From Trueperaceae bacterium (lineage in GTDB: Bacteria; Deinococcota; Deinococci; Deinococcales; Trueperaceae): a stretch of 6,609 nt of DNA. Each line of letters starts with the position of its first letter. Position 1 is the stretch's first letter. Location: positions 1-6,609 of the forward strand of contig SKSV01000101.1 of assembly GCA_007122815.1 (NCBI GenBank). The letters are read 5' to 3'. A program made the translations under genes and the position numbers. The notes under the pieces are model-generated. The model ran no database searches and was not told the DNA's origin. It saw nothing but the letters and a program-made list of their open reading frames with translations. Positions 1 through 6,609 of the stretch are shown piece after piece.

Positions 1-1
1 C

Positions 2-61
2 AAGGTCGCCGAACTCGACATGGTACGCGCAGACCACCCCCAGGCGGTGGCAGGCGCGTAA
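2..61 (+). CDS. C-terminal end of an unknown protein (partial)
   Basis: The second forward frame is open from the left edge and reads KVAELDMVRADHPQAVAGA before a TAA at 59-61. Third codon positions are mostly G or C, as in the firm genes of the window. A hairpin starts 12 bases after the stop, which fits a gene end. Only 19 residues are visible, so no family can be named and the frame could be open by chance. Confidence 0.3.
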   Translation, partial: KVAELDMVRADHPQAVAGA

Positions 62-72
62 CTGGTGTGCCC

Positions 73-88
73 GGGCTCGCACGAGCCC
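73..88 (+). terminator. Hairpin after the left-edge gene, terminator-like
   Basis: GGGCTC (73-78), loop GCAC and GAGCCC (83-88) form a perfect 6-bp G+C-rich stem just after the TAA at 59-61. No T-tract follows, so it is not a canonical intrinsic terminator. Its position after a stop codon is the main support. Confidence 0.3.
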
Positions 89-774
89 TGCCCGTGGCCT
101 ACGCCGCTGTGGAGAGCGCCCGTGACCTTCGAAGGGTCGGCGTTGAAGATGGAGCAGCGCAGCCGCCAAGATCGCGCCGGAGGGGTTGGCGACAGACAGC
201 CCCTCGCATCGCGCCACCGCGCGCGATACGTCGCACACCTCCGAGTCGCTGTCCGTCGATCTCGAGCTGCTCCTGGAACCGCCGGCACCCACCCCCAACG
301 ACGTGGGCAGGAGCAGGCACCGCGATTCCGTGGCCGACCTCCCAAGCGAAGCGCTTATCGCCTTTGGGGGCTACCGGACCTCGCCGTAGGGCCGCGATCT
401 TGGATCCTCGCGGCCATGCCGCGACCGGTCCCCGCAGCGCAGACCGGAGCGCGTGCTTGACACGGCGAGCGCGCGTCGCGCATCCTGCCTGATCGCATTG
501 GCCCTGAGGGTACAGGCCCAAGGGCGCTTGCCTGAGGGCGGCCCAGAGACGGGGTACGCCAAGCGAAGGTGGACCGATGCCGATAGATCGAGACGGCTCG
601 GAGCGAGGCGGGAACGCGGTGGTACTCGTGGTCCGTCACTTCGACGAAGCGTTGCGCTGCCACCACGCTGCGGGTGTCACCGAGCGCCGCCACGCGCGTG
701 ACTTCTCAGCCGAGGTGAAGCCTTGGTGGCACCGAGCAACTACGCGACGGGCGCAAGGCGGACGGCAGAGCTCC
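89..774. other. Long stretch without a convincing gene
   Basis: Several frames are open here only because the DNA is GC-rich. Their translations are Arg/Pro/Ser-rich, have no hydrophobic pattern or recognisable motif, and overlap one another on both strands. A forward frame from TTG 186 to 389 (67 codons) is slightly more protein-like, with an acidic middle (SVDLELLLEPPAP), but its GGAGG lies only 2 bases before the TTG and I see no family. The region may be decayed coding DNA or intergenic DNA. The only possible signals seen are a perfect TTGACA (457-462) and a short direct repeat CCTGAGGG (503-510 and 531-538). Confidence 0.5.
457..486 (+). promoter_or_regulatory. Weak candidate sigma-70 promoter
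   Basis: TTGACA at 457-462 is a perfect -35 consensus. CATCCT at 481-486 is 18 bases further on and matches the -10 consensus at three of six positions. It would fire rightward, toward the WD40 remnant at 775-993. A perfect TTGACA is uncommon in DNA this GC-rich, but the -10 is poor and the match could be chance. Confidence 0.2.
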
Positions 775-993
775 GTGCGGGTGCTACGTTCAGCGTGGCA
801 GGGTCTTCGCTCCGCGATACTCGCATTGCCTCTCGCACTGCTCGTCGCGGCAGGCGGACAGCCCTGGCAGATCGCTGCTGCTGAAGTCCTCCAACTCGGA
901 GTCGCCTTCGACGCCACCGGATCGTTGCTGGCGGCGGCCAGCGGTGATCTCACCGTCACACTCTGGGACGTGCGCGCTGTGCTGCAACCGTAG
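775..993 (+). pseudogene. Signal-peptide-like segment joined to one WD40 blade (remnant)
   Basis: The same frame is open from ATG 577, but the part before about 775 looks non-coding, so I start at GTG 775 (GTG 781 is equally possible). The 72-residue product begins with basic residues and a hydrophobic run (AILALPLALLVAAGG) like a secretion signal. It then goes straight to one WD40 blade: VAFDATGSLLAAASGD followed by LTVTLWDV, which matches the usual pattern VAFSPDG-LLAS-SGD-TV-LWD. The frame stops at 993, a few residues after the WD signature. WD40 proteins need several blades, commonly about seven, to close a propeller, so a single blade cannot fold as a normal domain. I infer an internally deleted or truncated exported WD40 protein. 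The blade match is clear; the signal peptide and the start are less certain. Confidence 0.45.
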
Positions 994-1013
994 GGCACTG
1001 CCGCTCATCGCAG

Positions 1014-1019
1014 TACCCT
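1014..1019 (+). promoter_or_regulatory. -10-like hexamer for a possibly leaderless GNAT mRNA
   Basis: TACCCT fits the TANNNT pattern and is only 6 bases upstream of the ATG at 1026. I see no purine-rich ribosome binding site before that ATG. A -10 this close would place the transcript start at or next to the start codon, as in the leaderless genes common in Deinococcota and Actinomycetota. No good -35 is visible around 991-996. Confidence 0.35.
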
Positions 1020-1025
1020 GACGCC

Positions 1026-1601
1026 ATGCCCGAGTACACCGTCCGTCCACTAGGCCCCGACACCTGGGACCCTTACGCCACCCTCGTCGAGCGGCACAAC
1101 GGCGTGTGGGGCGGCTGTTGGTGCCTGGCGTTCCACCCGAAGTACCCAGACCGTGGCCAGAGCCTAGAGTGCAACCGCGCTCTGAAGCGTCGGCTCGTAC
1201 ACGATGGTCTCGCCCACGCCGCGGTCGTCTTCGACGTCGATCGAGCCATCGGCTGGTGCCAGTTCGGGACGCCGGCGGAACTGCCGAGCATCTACCATCG
1301 CAAGGAGTACGAGGCCACGCTCGTCGAACCCCCTGCCTACCGCATCACCTGCTTCTTCGTTGACCGCGACTACCGTCGCGAGGGCGTGTCCGCCGTGGCG
1401 CTCCGAGGCGCGCTCGAGCTGATCGCCCAGGCGGGCGGGGGCGCGGTGGAGGGCTACCCACAGGACACCCAGGGCAAGCGGGTGTCCGCATCGTTCCTCT
1501 ACAACGGTACCCGTAGCCTGTTCGAGCGCGCCGGCTTCACCTTCGATCGACCCAAGGGCAAGAACCATTGCGTGATGCGGAGGACCGTCGAGGCACGCTG
1601 A
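1026..1601 (+). CDS. GNAT-family N-acetyltransferase
   Basis: This 191-residue protein is likely a cytoplasmic acetyltransferase that moves an acetyl group from acetyl-CoA to an amine; the acceptor cannot be told from sequence. The acetyl-CoA-binding core is at about residues 106-135: a beta strand (ITCFFVDRDYR) leads into RREGVSAVALRGALELI, the R-x-x-G type pyrophosphate loop and helix, with Ser where the second Gly often stands. The C-terminal part (GTRSLFERAGF) is the usual family helix and strand. Near the N-terminus, WGGCWCLAFHP (28-38) is a Trp/Cys-rich segment found in one GNAT subgroup. The length is normal and I see no frameshift. The ATG lacks a Shine-Dalgarno site but has a -10-like TACCCT just upstream. 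It is flanked on both sides by non-coding or decayed DNA, so no operon partner suggests a substrate. Confidence 0.9.
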   Translation: MPEYTVRPLGPDTWDPYATLVERHNGVWGGCWCLAFHPKYPDRGQSLECNRALKRRLVHDGLAHAAVVFDVDRAIGWCQFGTPAELPSIYHRKEYEATLVEPPAYRITCFFVDRDYRREGVSAVALRGALELIAQAGGGAVEGYPQDTQGKRVSASFLYNGTRSLFERAGFTFDRPKGKNHCVMRRTVEAR

Positions 1602-1626
1602 GGGCTGGCCGCCGCGTCGGCCCCTC
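1600..1626 (+). terminator. Imperfect hairpin at the end of the GNAT gene
   Basis: GGCCG (1607-1611) pairs with CGGCC (1618-1622) around a 6-base loop. An outer GAGG (1600-1603) can pair with CCTC (1623-1626) if GCT bulges out. It begins at the stop codon, as a transcription-end structure might, but no T-run follows and such G+C pairing is easy to find in this DNA. Confidence 0.3.
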
Positions 1627-1960
1627 ACCGCGGCGCCTCCGGTTACCGTCACCGTGAAGTCGACGCGGCAGACGCTCCGGACTCCTGCGCCAGCAGATAG
1701 CCGTACACGAGATCGCCCCCGAAGAGACTTCAGCTCCAAAATGCTTGGCTGGCGATCGCCATTCGAGGCGACCGCAGGGTGCAAGAGACCAGCGAACCGA
1801 GGGAGTGCTCGGAGCCACCCGGAGACCGTCACGGTGGCACCAATGCCCTCCCACGGACTGATACGACTCTGCGGCGGCTAATCAGCTGTGACCAATGCTA
1901 CGCACTGGCCCTGCACCTTGGGGCGACCGCTCGACGAGTGAACGGAGAGCCGTCAGTAAC
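1627..1960. other. Stretch without a convincing gene
   Basis: No frame on either strand gives a recognisable or well-patterned protein. The best scrap is a 26-codon minus-strand frame (1649-1729) containing FGGDLVYGYLLAQE, which looks like the tail of a real protein. It is bounded upstream by a stop and has no start codon, so I do not call it a gene. It could be another decayed fragment. Confidence 0.5.
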
Positions 1961-2237
1961 TCACTCCCCTCCCGGGGGGTGCGTCCTGTCGACCCCGCAG
2001 AACAGGTCGACCACGCTGCCGACAGTAGGTTCGATGCCGTAGTACTCACTCATGAAGGCGGCGAGCTCGGGCCAGCTTAGGCCGCGGACAGCAGCAGCCG
2101 TACTCTCCCTCGCCCACTGGTTTGGGTCCTTCGTCGGCGCTCATCAGGGCGCCGACCAGTGCCTCGCCGCAAGGGTAGGAGACGAGGCGTTCCGCAAACG
2201 TTCTCGAAGCGTTCCGAGCTTGCAGGCTCCACCTCAA
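1961..2237 (-). pseudogene. Frameshifted gene fragment, unknown function
   Basis: Two overlapping minus-strand frames each look protein-like and join into one sensible product. The first runs from a TTG at 2237-2235 through FAERLVSYPCGEALVGALMS to codon GGA-CCC (2129-2124). The second, one base later (+1), continues NQWARESTAAAV, GLSWPELAAFMSEYYG and VGSVVDLFCGVD to a TGA at 1963-1961. The second frame has a stop just upstream (CCC TGA TGA) and no usable start near its beginning, so it needs the first. The first frame also has an in-frame TAG 5 codons before the TTG, so the N-terminus may be lost. With one frame change the product is about 91 residues. The change falls in the run CCCAAACC, a plausible place for a one-base indel. 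I do not recognise the family. A decayed gene is most likely; a sequencing error or programmed +1 shift is possible. Confidence 0.42.
2133..2156. repeat. Perfect 8-bp inverted repeat beside the frame change
   Basis: GTCGGCGC (2133-2140) and GCGCCGAC (2149-2156) are exact inverse complements with an 8-base loop. On the minus strand this stem lies inside the putative frameshifted gene and ends 3 bases before its GGA-CCC-AAA change-over point. It may be simply part of the coding sequence. Confidence 0.35.
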
Positions 2238-2260
2238 CGTGAACTGGTGCAGGCGCTACG

Positions 2261-3010
2261 GTGCGACGCCCATGCCAGCCGCTGACCTGCGCTGTGCGAA
2301 GAGCTCGCAAGGTCTTCATGGCGTTCGCGGTGGCGCTGGCGGTCGTGTCCGCGGCGCTCGTGGTCTCCGTGCCGCTCGACCGCTGGCGCATGAGCGGCAG
2401 CGTCGAGGCGTTGGCGGAGGACGGCTACGTCGTGGTGGCACCAGGCCTCATGCGTGGTTCGCGAACGCGCTGGCTACCGAGCACCATCTGGCAGACGCTG
2501 CGGACGCCCGACGAGCGCGTTCGCGACGATCTGGACGCCGTCTTGGCGGCGTTCACCGACCGGTCCGACGTCGATCCGACCCGGGTAGAGGTCAACGCTC
2601 TCATAGGCGGGCACTTCGGCGTCCCGGTGACGCTCGTGACCGGCGACGGGAAGGCCGTCGCGCAAGTCCAGGACCTGCGCGGCGAGCAGGTCGTCAGCGT
2701 GATCGTCAAGCATGGCTACACCACCTTCAGTGCCATTCACCTGCACCCCAAAGCGGCGCAAGCACGCATCCGCGAGGGGGCGCAGCAGGCGTACGCCCGC
2801 GCGGCTGGCGCCAAGCCGCTCGTCTTCGAAGCCGACACGCGCGTGGAGATCGACCTCGATCACCAAGCCCGCGCCCAGGCCTGCCTGTACGTGCCCGGCA
2901 TCGAGCTCGCCGGCGAGCGGACGGTGGCGTTCACCGCCAGCGACGCGCTGGCGTTCAACGACCTCTTCCACGCGGTCATGAGCGCCAGCGGCATCACCTT
3001 CTCACCCTGA
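2261..3010 (+). CDS. Chimeric ORF: alpha/beta-hydrolase N-part fused to M55 D-aminopeptidase C-half
   Basis: From about residue 110 onward this 249-residue frame is the C-terminal part of an M55 (DppA-type) D-aminopeptidase: EVNALIGGHFGVPVTLVTGD, then HLHPKAAQARIREGA, TRVEIDLDHQARA, PGIELAGERTVAF and a closing helix. The M55 N-terminus, with the SADMEG-type metal motif and the later His ligands, is missing; E110 matches the one zinc-binding Glu after them. Residues 47-109 instead resemble a dienelactone-hydrolase or PAF-acetylhydrolase type protein: VEALAEDGYVVVAP, then DDLDAVLAAF and SDVDPTRV, the lead-in to a GxSxG nucleophile elbow. The frame switches to M55 exactly where that serine should follow. 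Residues 20-37 are hydrophobic, a signal or anchor. Starts: GTG 2261 (used), GTG 2294 (gives basic n-region RRARK), or ATG 2318 with AAGG 5 bases upstream. Neither active site is complete, so activity is doubtful. Confidence 0.75.
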   Translation: MRRPCQPLTCAVRRARKVFMAFAVALAVVSAALVVSVPLDRWRMSGSVEALAEDGYVVVAPGLMRGSRTRWLPSTIWQTLRTPDERVRDDLDAVLAAFTDRSDVDPTRVEVNALIGGHFGVPVTLVTGDGKAVAQVQDLRGEQVVSVIVKHGYTTFSAIHLHPKAAQARIREGAQQAYARAAGAKPLVFEADTRVEIDLDHQARAQACLYVPGIELAGERTVAFTASDALAFNDLFHAVMSASGITFSP

Positions 3011-3404
3011 TCTCGGGCGGCGGACCGCGAGCGTCGCCGCGGACTGGCCCGATTGCGTTGGCGAGGACATCACGACGCAACGCGTGTGACGGAACCACGT
3101 CGACGACCACGCCCACGAGGCGCTCGACCTCACGCGCGAGGGCTCCGATCCTGAGGACTCCGGTTCTTGGAGGCAGGTCCACGAGCAGGTCGAGATCGCT
3201 GTCCGATGAGGCGTCTCCACGTGCAACACTCCCGAAGACCCTGACGTTGGTACCTCCGTGCGCTGCGGCGGCTTCGAGAACCGCTTGCCGATGATCCCCG
3301 AGCCGACGGCCGATCTCTGTCTTGGCTAGAGGACCACACGCCGGCGCGACCAGAGACGCCTCGAGCTCGAACCCTGCTGCACGCACCAGCCGCTCGAGCG
3401 TCAC
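2994..3404 (-). CDS. MNT-type nucleotidyltransferase (antitoxin-like) lacking its HTH domain
   Basis: Residues 54-76 carry the minimal nucleotidyltransferase signature: FGSVARGDASSDSDLDLLVD, with GS at 58-59, catalytic Asp70 and Asp72, and a third Asp at 102 (VDVV). Intact MNT proteins transfer nucleotides to a partner; many are antitoxins to HEPN toxins. The N-terminus TLERLVRAAGFELEASL matches the linker that follows an Xre-type helix-turn-helix in fused HTH-nucleotidyltransferases (usual form TLERLLRAAGFEL). Upstream in the same frame there are only 22 unrelated codons back to the stop codon of the MalG-like gene, so the DNA-binding domain is gone. The start shown is GTG 3404, with no clear ribosome site. 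It lies 66 bases after the permease gene on the same strand and could be read from that transcript. No HEPN gene follows; its 3' end overlaps the convergent chimeric ORF by 17 bases. The domain call is firm; function in this state is uncertain. Confidence 0.85.
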   Translation of the reverse strand: MTLERLVRAAGFELEASLVAPACGPLAKTEIGRRLGDHRQAVLEAAAAHGGTNVRVFGSVARGDASSDSDLDLLVDLPPRTGVLRIGALAREVERLVGVVVDVVPSHALRRDVLANAIGPVRGDARGPPPEIRVRR

Positions 3405-3411
3405 GAGCGGA

Positions 3412-3434
3412 CCGGCTTGCCGAAGGCTTCCCGG
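3412..3434 (-). repeat. Short imperfect palindrome after the permease gene
   Basis: CCGG (3412-3415) and CCGG (3431-3434) enclose GCC (3419-3421) and GGC (3425-3427), separated by unpaired 3-base strands. It is the only foldback seen between the permease stop (3471) and the nucleotidyltransferase start (3404). It has no T-tract on the minus strand, so it is at best a weak terminator and operon read-through is plausible. Confidence 0.25.
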
Positions 3435-3470
3435 ACGCCGAGTTCTGACGGGCGTAGCTGAGCGGCGTGC

Positions 3471-4315
3471 CTACTCCTTGACGGCCCCTGCCGTCAGCCC
3501 GGCAACTATGCGCCGTTGGAAGGCGAAGACTAGCACAACCAGGGGAACGGTAACTATCACCGCGCCCGCCATGATCTCGCCGAAGGGCTGCTGGTACGCA
3601 GACTGCCCCGTGAAGAGCGCGATCGCCACGGGCACGGTGCGCGCCTCTCGGTCGATGGCGGTGAAGGTCAGTGCGAAGAGGTACTCGTTCCAGGCCTTGA
3701 CGAACGCCAGCAACCCGGTCGTGACGAGCGCCGGTACGGTGAGCGGCAGCAGCACCTTCCAGAACGATTGCATCATGGTGGCGCCATCGACCTGGGCGGC
3801 CTGCAGCAGGGTCTGCGGCAGCCCCCGGAAGAAGGCCTGCAGCACCCAGACGGTGAAGGGGAGTGTGAAGAGCAGGTACGAGAGCGTCACGCTCAGCAGC
3901 GAGGGCATGCCGAGCAGGCGTATGACCGCGTAGAGGCCGGCCAGCACCGCCACCTGCGGGAACATCGTCATCGCCAGGATCATGTACATCGAGGGGGTCT
4001 TGCCGCGGAAGCGCAGCTGCCCGAGGGCGTAGCCGGCGAACGCACCGGCCAGGAGACTCATCATCGTCACGGCGGTCGCGACCACGGAGCTGTTGAAGAT
4101 GCCTCGCACGAAGGTGAGGTTGCTCAGCACGGCCTGGAAGTTGACAAGCGAAGGCGCCTGCGGCCAGTAGCTCGCTGGCGTCTGGATCAGCTCGGCCTCG
4201 GTCTTGAGCGCGGAGGCGACCGCCCAGTAGAACGGGAGCATCAGGTACACCAGGATCAGCACGACCAACAGCCAGAAGACGCCGCGTCGGAGGAGTCTCA
4301 CGCGCTGGCGCGGGC

Positions 4316-4319
<4 letters not shown>
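3471..4319 (-). CDS. Carbohydrate ABC transporter permease, MalG-like (CUT1)
   Basis: This 282-residue inner-membrane protein is the second permease of a sugar importer, moving substrate delivered by a periplasmic or lipid-anchored binding protein. Six hydrophobic segments are visible: about residues 13-36, 75-99, 110-134, 140-163, 195-215 and 248-267. The ATPase-docking EAA loop is at 173-194: QAAQVDGATMMQSFWKVLLP, with Gln in place of the first Glu. The C-terminus IVAGLTAGAVKE is the classic MalG-family ending. The frame is open far upstream to 4685, but that part is an Arg/His-rich shadow of the other permease. I chose ATG 4319 because it gives the family length, has AAGGTGG at 4327-4333, and overlaps the MalF-like stop as ATGA (4319-4316). 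The substrate is unknown; the neighbouring sulfatase suggests a sulfated or glycan-derived sugar. Confidence 0.95.
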
Positions 4320-5427
<1,108 letters not shown>

Positions 5428-5431
<4 letters not shown>

Positions 5432-6609
5432 GTGAGCTCCTCCGTCACGAGGGGGTCGCCCGTCGCTCGCATCCACGCCTCGAGGCGCTCCCGTAGCTGG
5501 GAGACCAGATCGGCGTGCTCGGGCTCGTTGGCGAGGTTCGAGCGTTCGTCCGGGTCGGCGCGAAGGTCGTACAGCGCCACCCGCGACGGCGGCGGTAGCT
5601 CGGTGGCTCGCAGCGCCCGGCCCGAGGCGCTGTCCTCGACGTCAGCCGGGAGGTAGAGGCGCTCGCTGCCACTGAAGTCGAGGATCAGCTTGTGCGTCTC
5701 GGTCCGGATCGCTCGCATGGGTACGAAGGCGTCGTGCCAGTGCAGCAGAGCGTACATGTGGTCACGCACGTGCTCCGCCGCGCCCGTCAGCAGCGGTAGC
5801 AGGTCGACGCCGTCCACGTCGGCGCTCGGCGTCCCGCCGGCGGCGCGGAGCAGGGTGACGAACAGGTCGACGTTGACGACCATGGCCTCGCTGCGCGTGC
5901 CTCCTGGGGTGACGCCGGGCCAGCGCAACAGCAGCGCGGTCTCCAGGCCGGAGTCGTAGAGAGTGCCCTTGGCGCGCGGGAAGGCGATGCCGTGATCGGT
6001 CGTTACCACGACGATCAGGCTGTCGGCCAAACCGCGCGCTTCCAACGCTGCCAGTACCGTCGCGACGCCGTCGTCGAAGGCACGTACGCGGCCGAAGAAC
6101 GCGGCCATGTCTGCACGTACCTCGGGCGTGTCGGGCAAGTACCAGGGCAGCGGGACGCTCGCCGGGTCCGCGTCGCCGTAACCCGGGTGGTCGAACGGGC
6201 GGTGAGCCTCGAAGAACCCTACGCTGACGAAGAATGGGCGCTCTGGATCGAGCTCGTCCAGCGCCTCCGCGAAGGCAGGCGCCACGTCGCGGGCGAGCTG
6301 TGGCCAGCGGGTGCCCACGCAGCGTTCGAAGCCGAGGAGCTCGCCAGTCGCGGCCTCGTGCTGCTCGCCGACGAGGAGCGTCTGGTAACCCAGCGCGCGG
6401 AGCTTGGCTGGGAGAGCGTCGGCAGGATCGAAGAGCTTCCAGTCCAGGTGCGCGAGGCCCATCATCCCGGACTTGTTAGGGTACTTGCCAGTAGCGAGAC
6501 TGGCCCGCGAAGGACTGCACTGCGGTGCGGGTGCGAACGCGCGATCGAAGACGACAGCGCTCTGGGCGAAGCGGTCGACCGCGGGTGTGTCGGCACCGCG
6601 TCCGTATGG
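5428..6609 (-). CDS. Type I (formylglycine) sulfatase, N-terminus beyond the window
   Basis: A minus-strand frame is open from the right edge to TGA at 5430-5428, giving 393 visible residues of an arylsulfatase-family enzyme that hydrolyses sulfate esters or sulfamates. Near the edge is the sulfatase signature CSPSRASLATG (visible residues 31-41); Cys31 is the residue that maturation converts to formylglycine. PNKSGMMGLAHLDWKL follows, resembling the bacterial branch related to N-sulfoglucosamine sulfohydrolase. Other conserved points are SVGFFEAHRPFDHPGY, the metal-binding TTDHG (203-207), a Lys at 214 followed by GTLYDSGLETALLLRWPG, and a C-terminal VALYDLRADPDERSNLANEP. Only the first strand, with the two Asp metal ligands, is missing off-window, so whether the enzyme is exported cannot be judged. 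Starting at the internal ATG 6465 would lose the catalytic Cys and is wrong. It overlaps the permease gene by GTGA, suggesting it acts on the transported sugar. Confidence 0.95.
5437..5443 (-). promoter_or_regulatory. Ribosome binding site fixing the MalF-like start
   Basis: On the minus strand GGAGGAG (5443-5437) is followed by CTCAC and then GTG at 5431. This strong Shine-Dalgarno match lies inside the end of the sulfatase gene and supports the GTG over the upstream ATG at 5476. It also shows that this organism uses standard leadered initiation within operons. Confidence 0.7.

Noticed and set aside
186..389. Small forward frame with an acidic middle (SVDLELLLEPPAP)
   Set aside because: TTG start with its GGAGG only 2 bases away, no conserved pattern, and no neighbour support. 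It is not strong enough to call.
1649..1729. Minus-strand scrap FGGDLVYGYLLAQE resembling a protein tail
   Set aside because: Only 26 codons, bounded by an upstream stop, no start codon, no family recognised.
1164..1832. Minus-strand open frame of 222 codons across the GNAT gene
   Set aside because: It is mostly antisense to a clear acetyltransferase and its unique part has no recognisable pattern.
1962..1981. Hairpin CACTCCCC / GGGGGGTG at the end of the frameshifted fragment
   Set aside because: It needs a T-G pair, has no T-tract, and overlaps the last codons. Too weak to call a terminator.
1988..2011. Inverted repeat GTCGACC / GGTCGAC with a 10-base loop
   Set aside because: It falls where the reading frame encodes two Val-Asp pairs (VDLFCGVD), so the symmetry is explained by codon use and is short.
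2187..2216. Direct repeat GCGTTCCG (2187-2194, 2209-2216) and a nearby imperfect palindrome
   Set aside because: Eight-base repeats are expected by chance at this composition and no adjacent promoter suggests an operator.
2474..2971. Minus-strand open frame (165 codons) antisense to the chimeric ORF, considered as a HEPN partner for the nucleotidyltransferase
   Set aside because: No HEPN Rx4-6H motif or helical pattern is present, and it exactly mirrors the codon phase of the forward gene, so it is an antisense shadow.
2239..3294. Long forward open frame (351 codons) overlapping the chimeric ORF
   Set aside because: The product is extremely Arg/Gly/Pro-rich with no motif. It is the out-of-frame shadow of the hydrolase/M55 frame in GC-rich DNA.
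5432..5476. Upstream ATG 5476 as the start of the MalF-like permease
   Set aside because: It would overlap the sulfatase by 49 bases and ignore the strong GGAGGAG placed 5 bases before GTG 5431.

Overview
The window is high-GC bacterial DNA, roughly two thirds G+C by eye, with strong third-position GC in every convincing gene. The mix suggests a high-GC, sugar-scavenging bacterium: a CUT1-type sugar ABC transporter coupled to a formylglycine sulfatase, a solitary GNAT acetyltransferase with a -10-like hexamer almost touching its start codon, and a toxin-antitoxin type nucleotidyltransferase. Deinococcota (Trueperaceae-like) is my first guess, with Chloroflexota or Actinomycetota as alternatives. 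No marker gene is present, so this assignment is weak.

The window has two parts. The right half (3471-6609, minus strand) is an intact, tightly packed operon: sulfatase (N-terminus off the right edge), MalF-like permease, MalG-like permease. Both junctions are 4-base start/stop overlaps (GTGA and ATGA), so the three are very probably co-translated. Together they would import a (possibly sulfated) carbohydrate and remove its sulfate. No substrate-binding protein or ATPase is in view. The binding protein may lie upstream beyond the right edge, and the ATPase is often encoded elsewhere.

The left half (1-3470) is very different. It has one healthy gene, the GNAT acetyltransferase (1026-1601), surrounded by long stretches with no convincing gene and by broken or rebuilt genes. 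These are: the last codons of an unknown gene (2-61); a signal-peptide-like segment joined to a single WD40 blade (775-993); a minus-strand gene fragment that reads through only with a frame change (1961-2237); an open frame that joins an alpha/beta-hydrolase N-terminal piece to the C-terminal half of an M55 D-aminopeptidase (2261-3010); and an MNT-type nucleotidyltransferase that seems to have lost its usual N-terminal helix-turn-helix domain just where it abuts the transporter operon (2994-3404).

The most unusual object is the hydrolase/M55 chimera. Both catalytic cores are incomplete at the join, yet the frame is open for about 230-250 codons. I see no CRISPR array, tRNA, rRNA, transposase or clear attachment site. 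I did not find a complete new multi-gene system. The interesting signal is the concentration of truncated and fused genes on one side of a clean catabolic operon.
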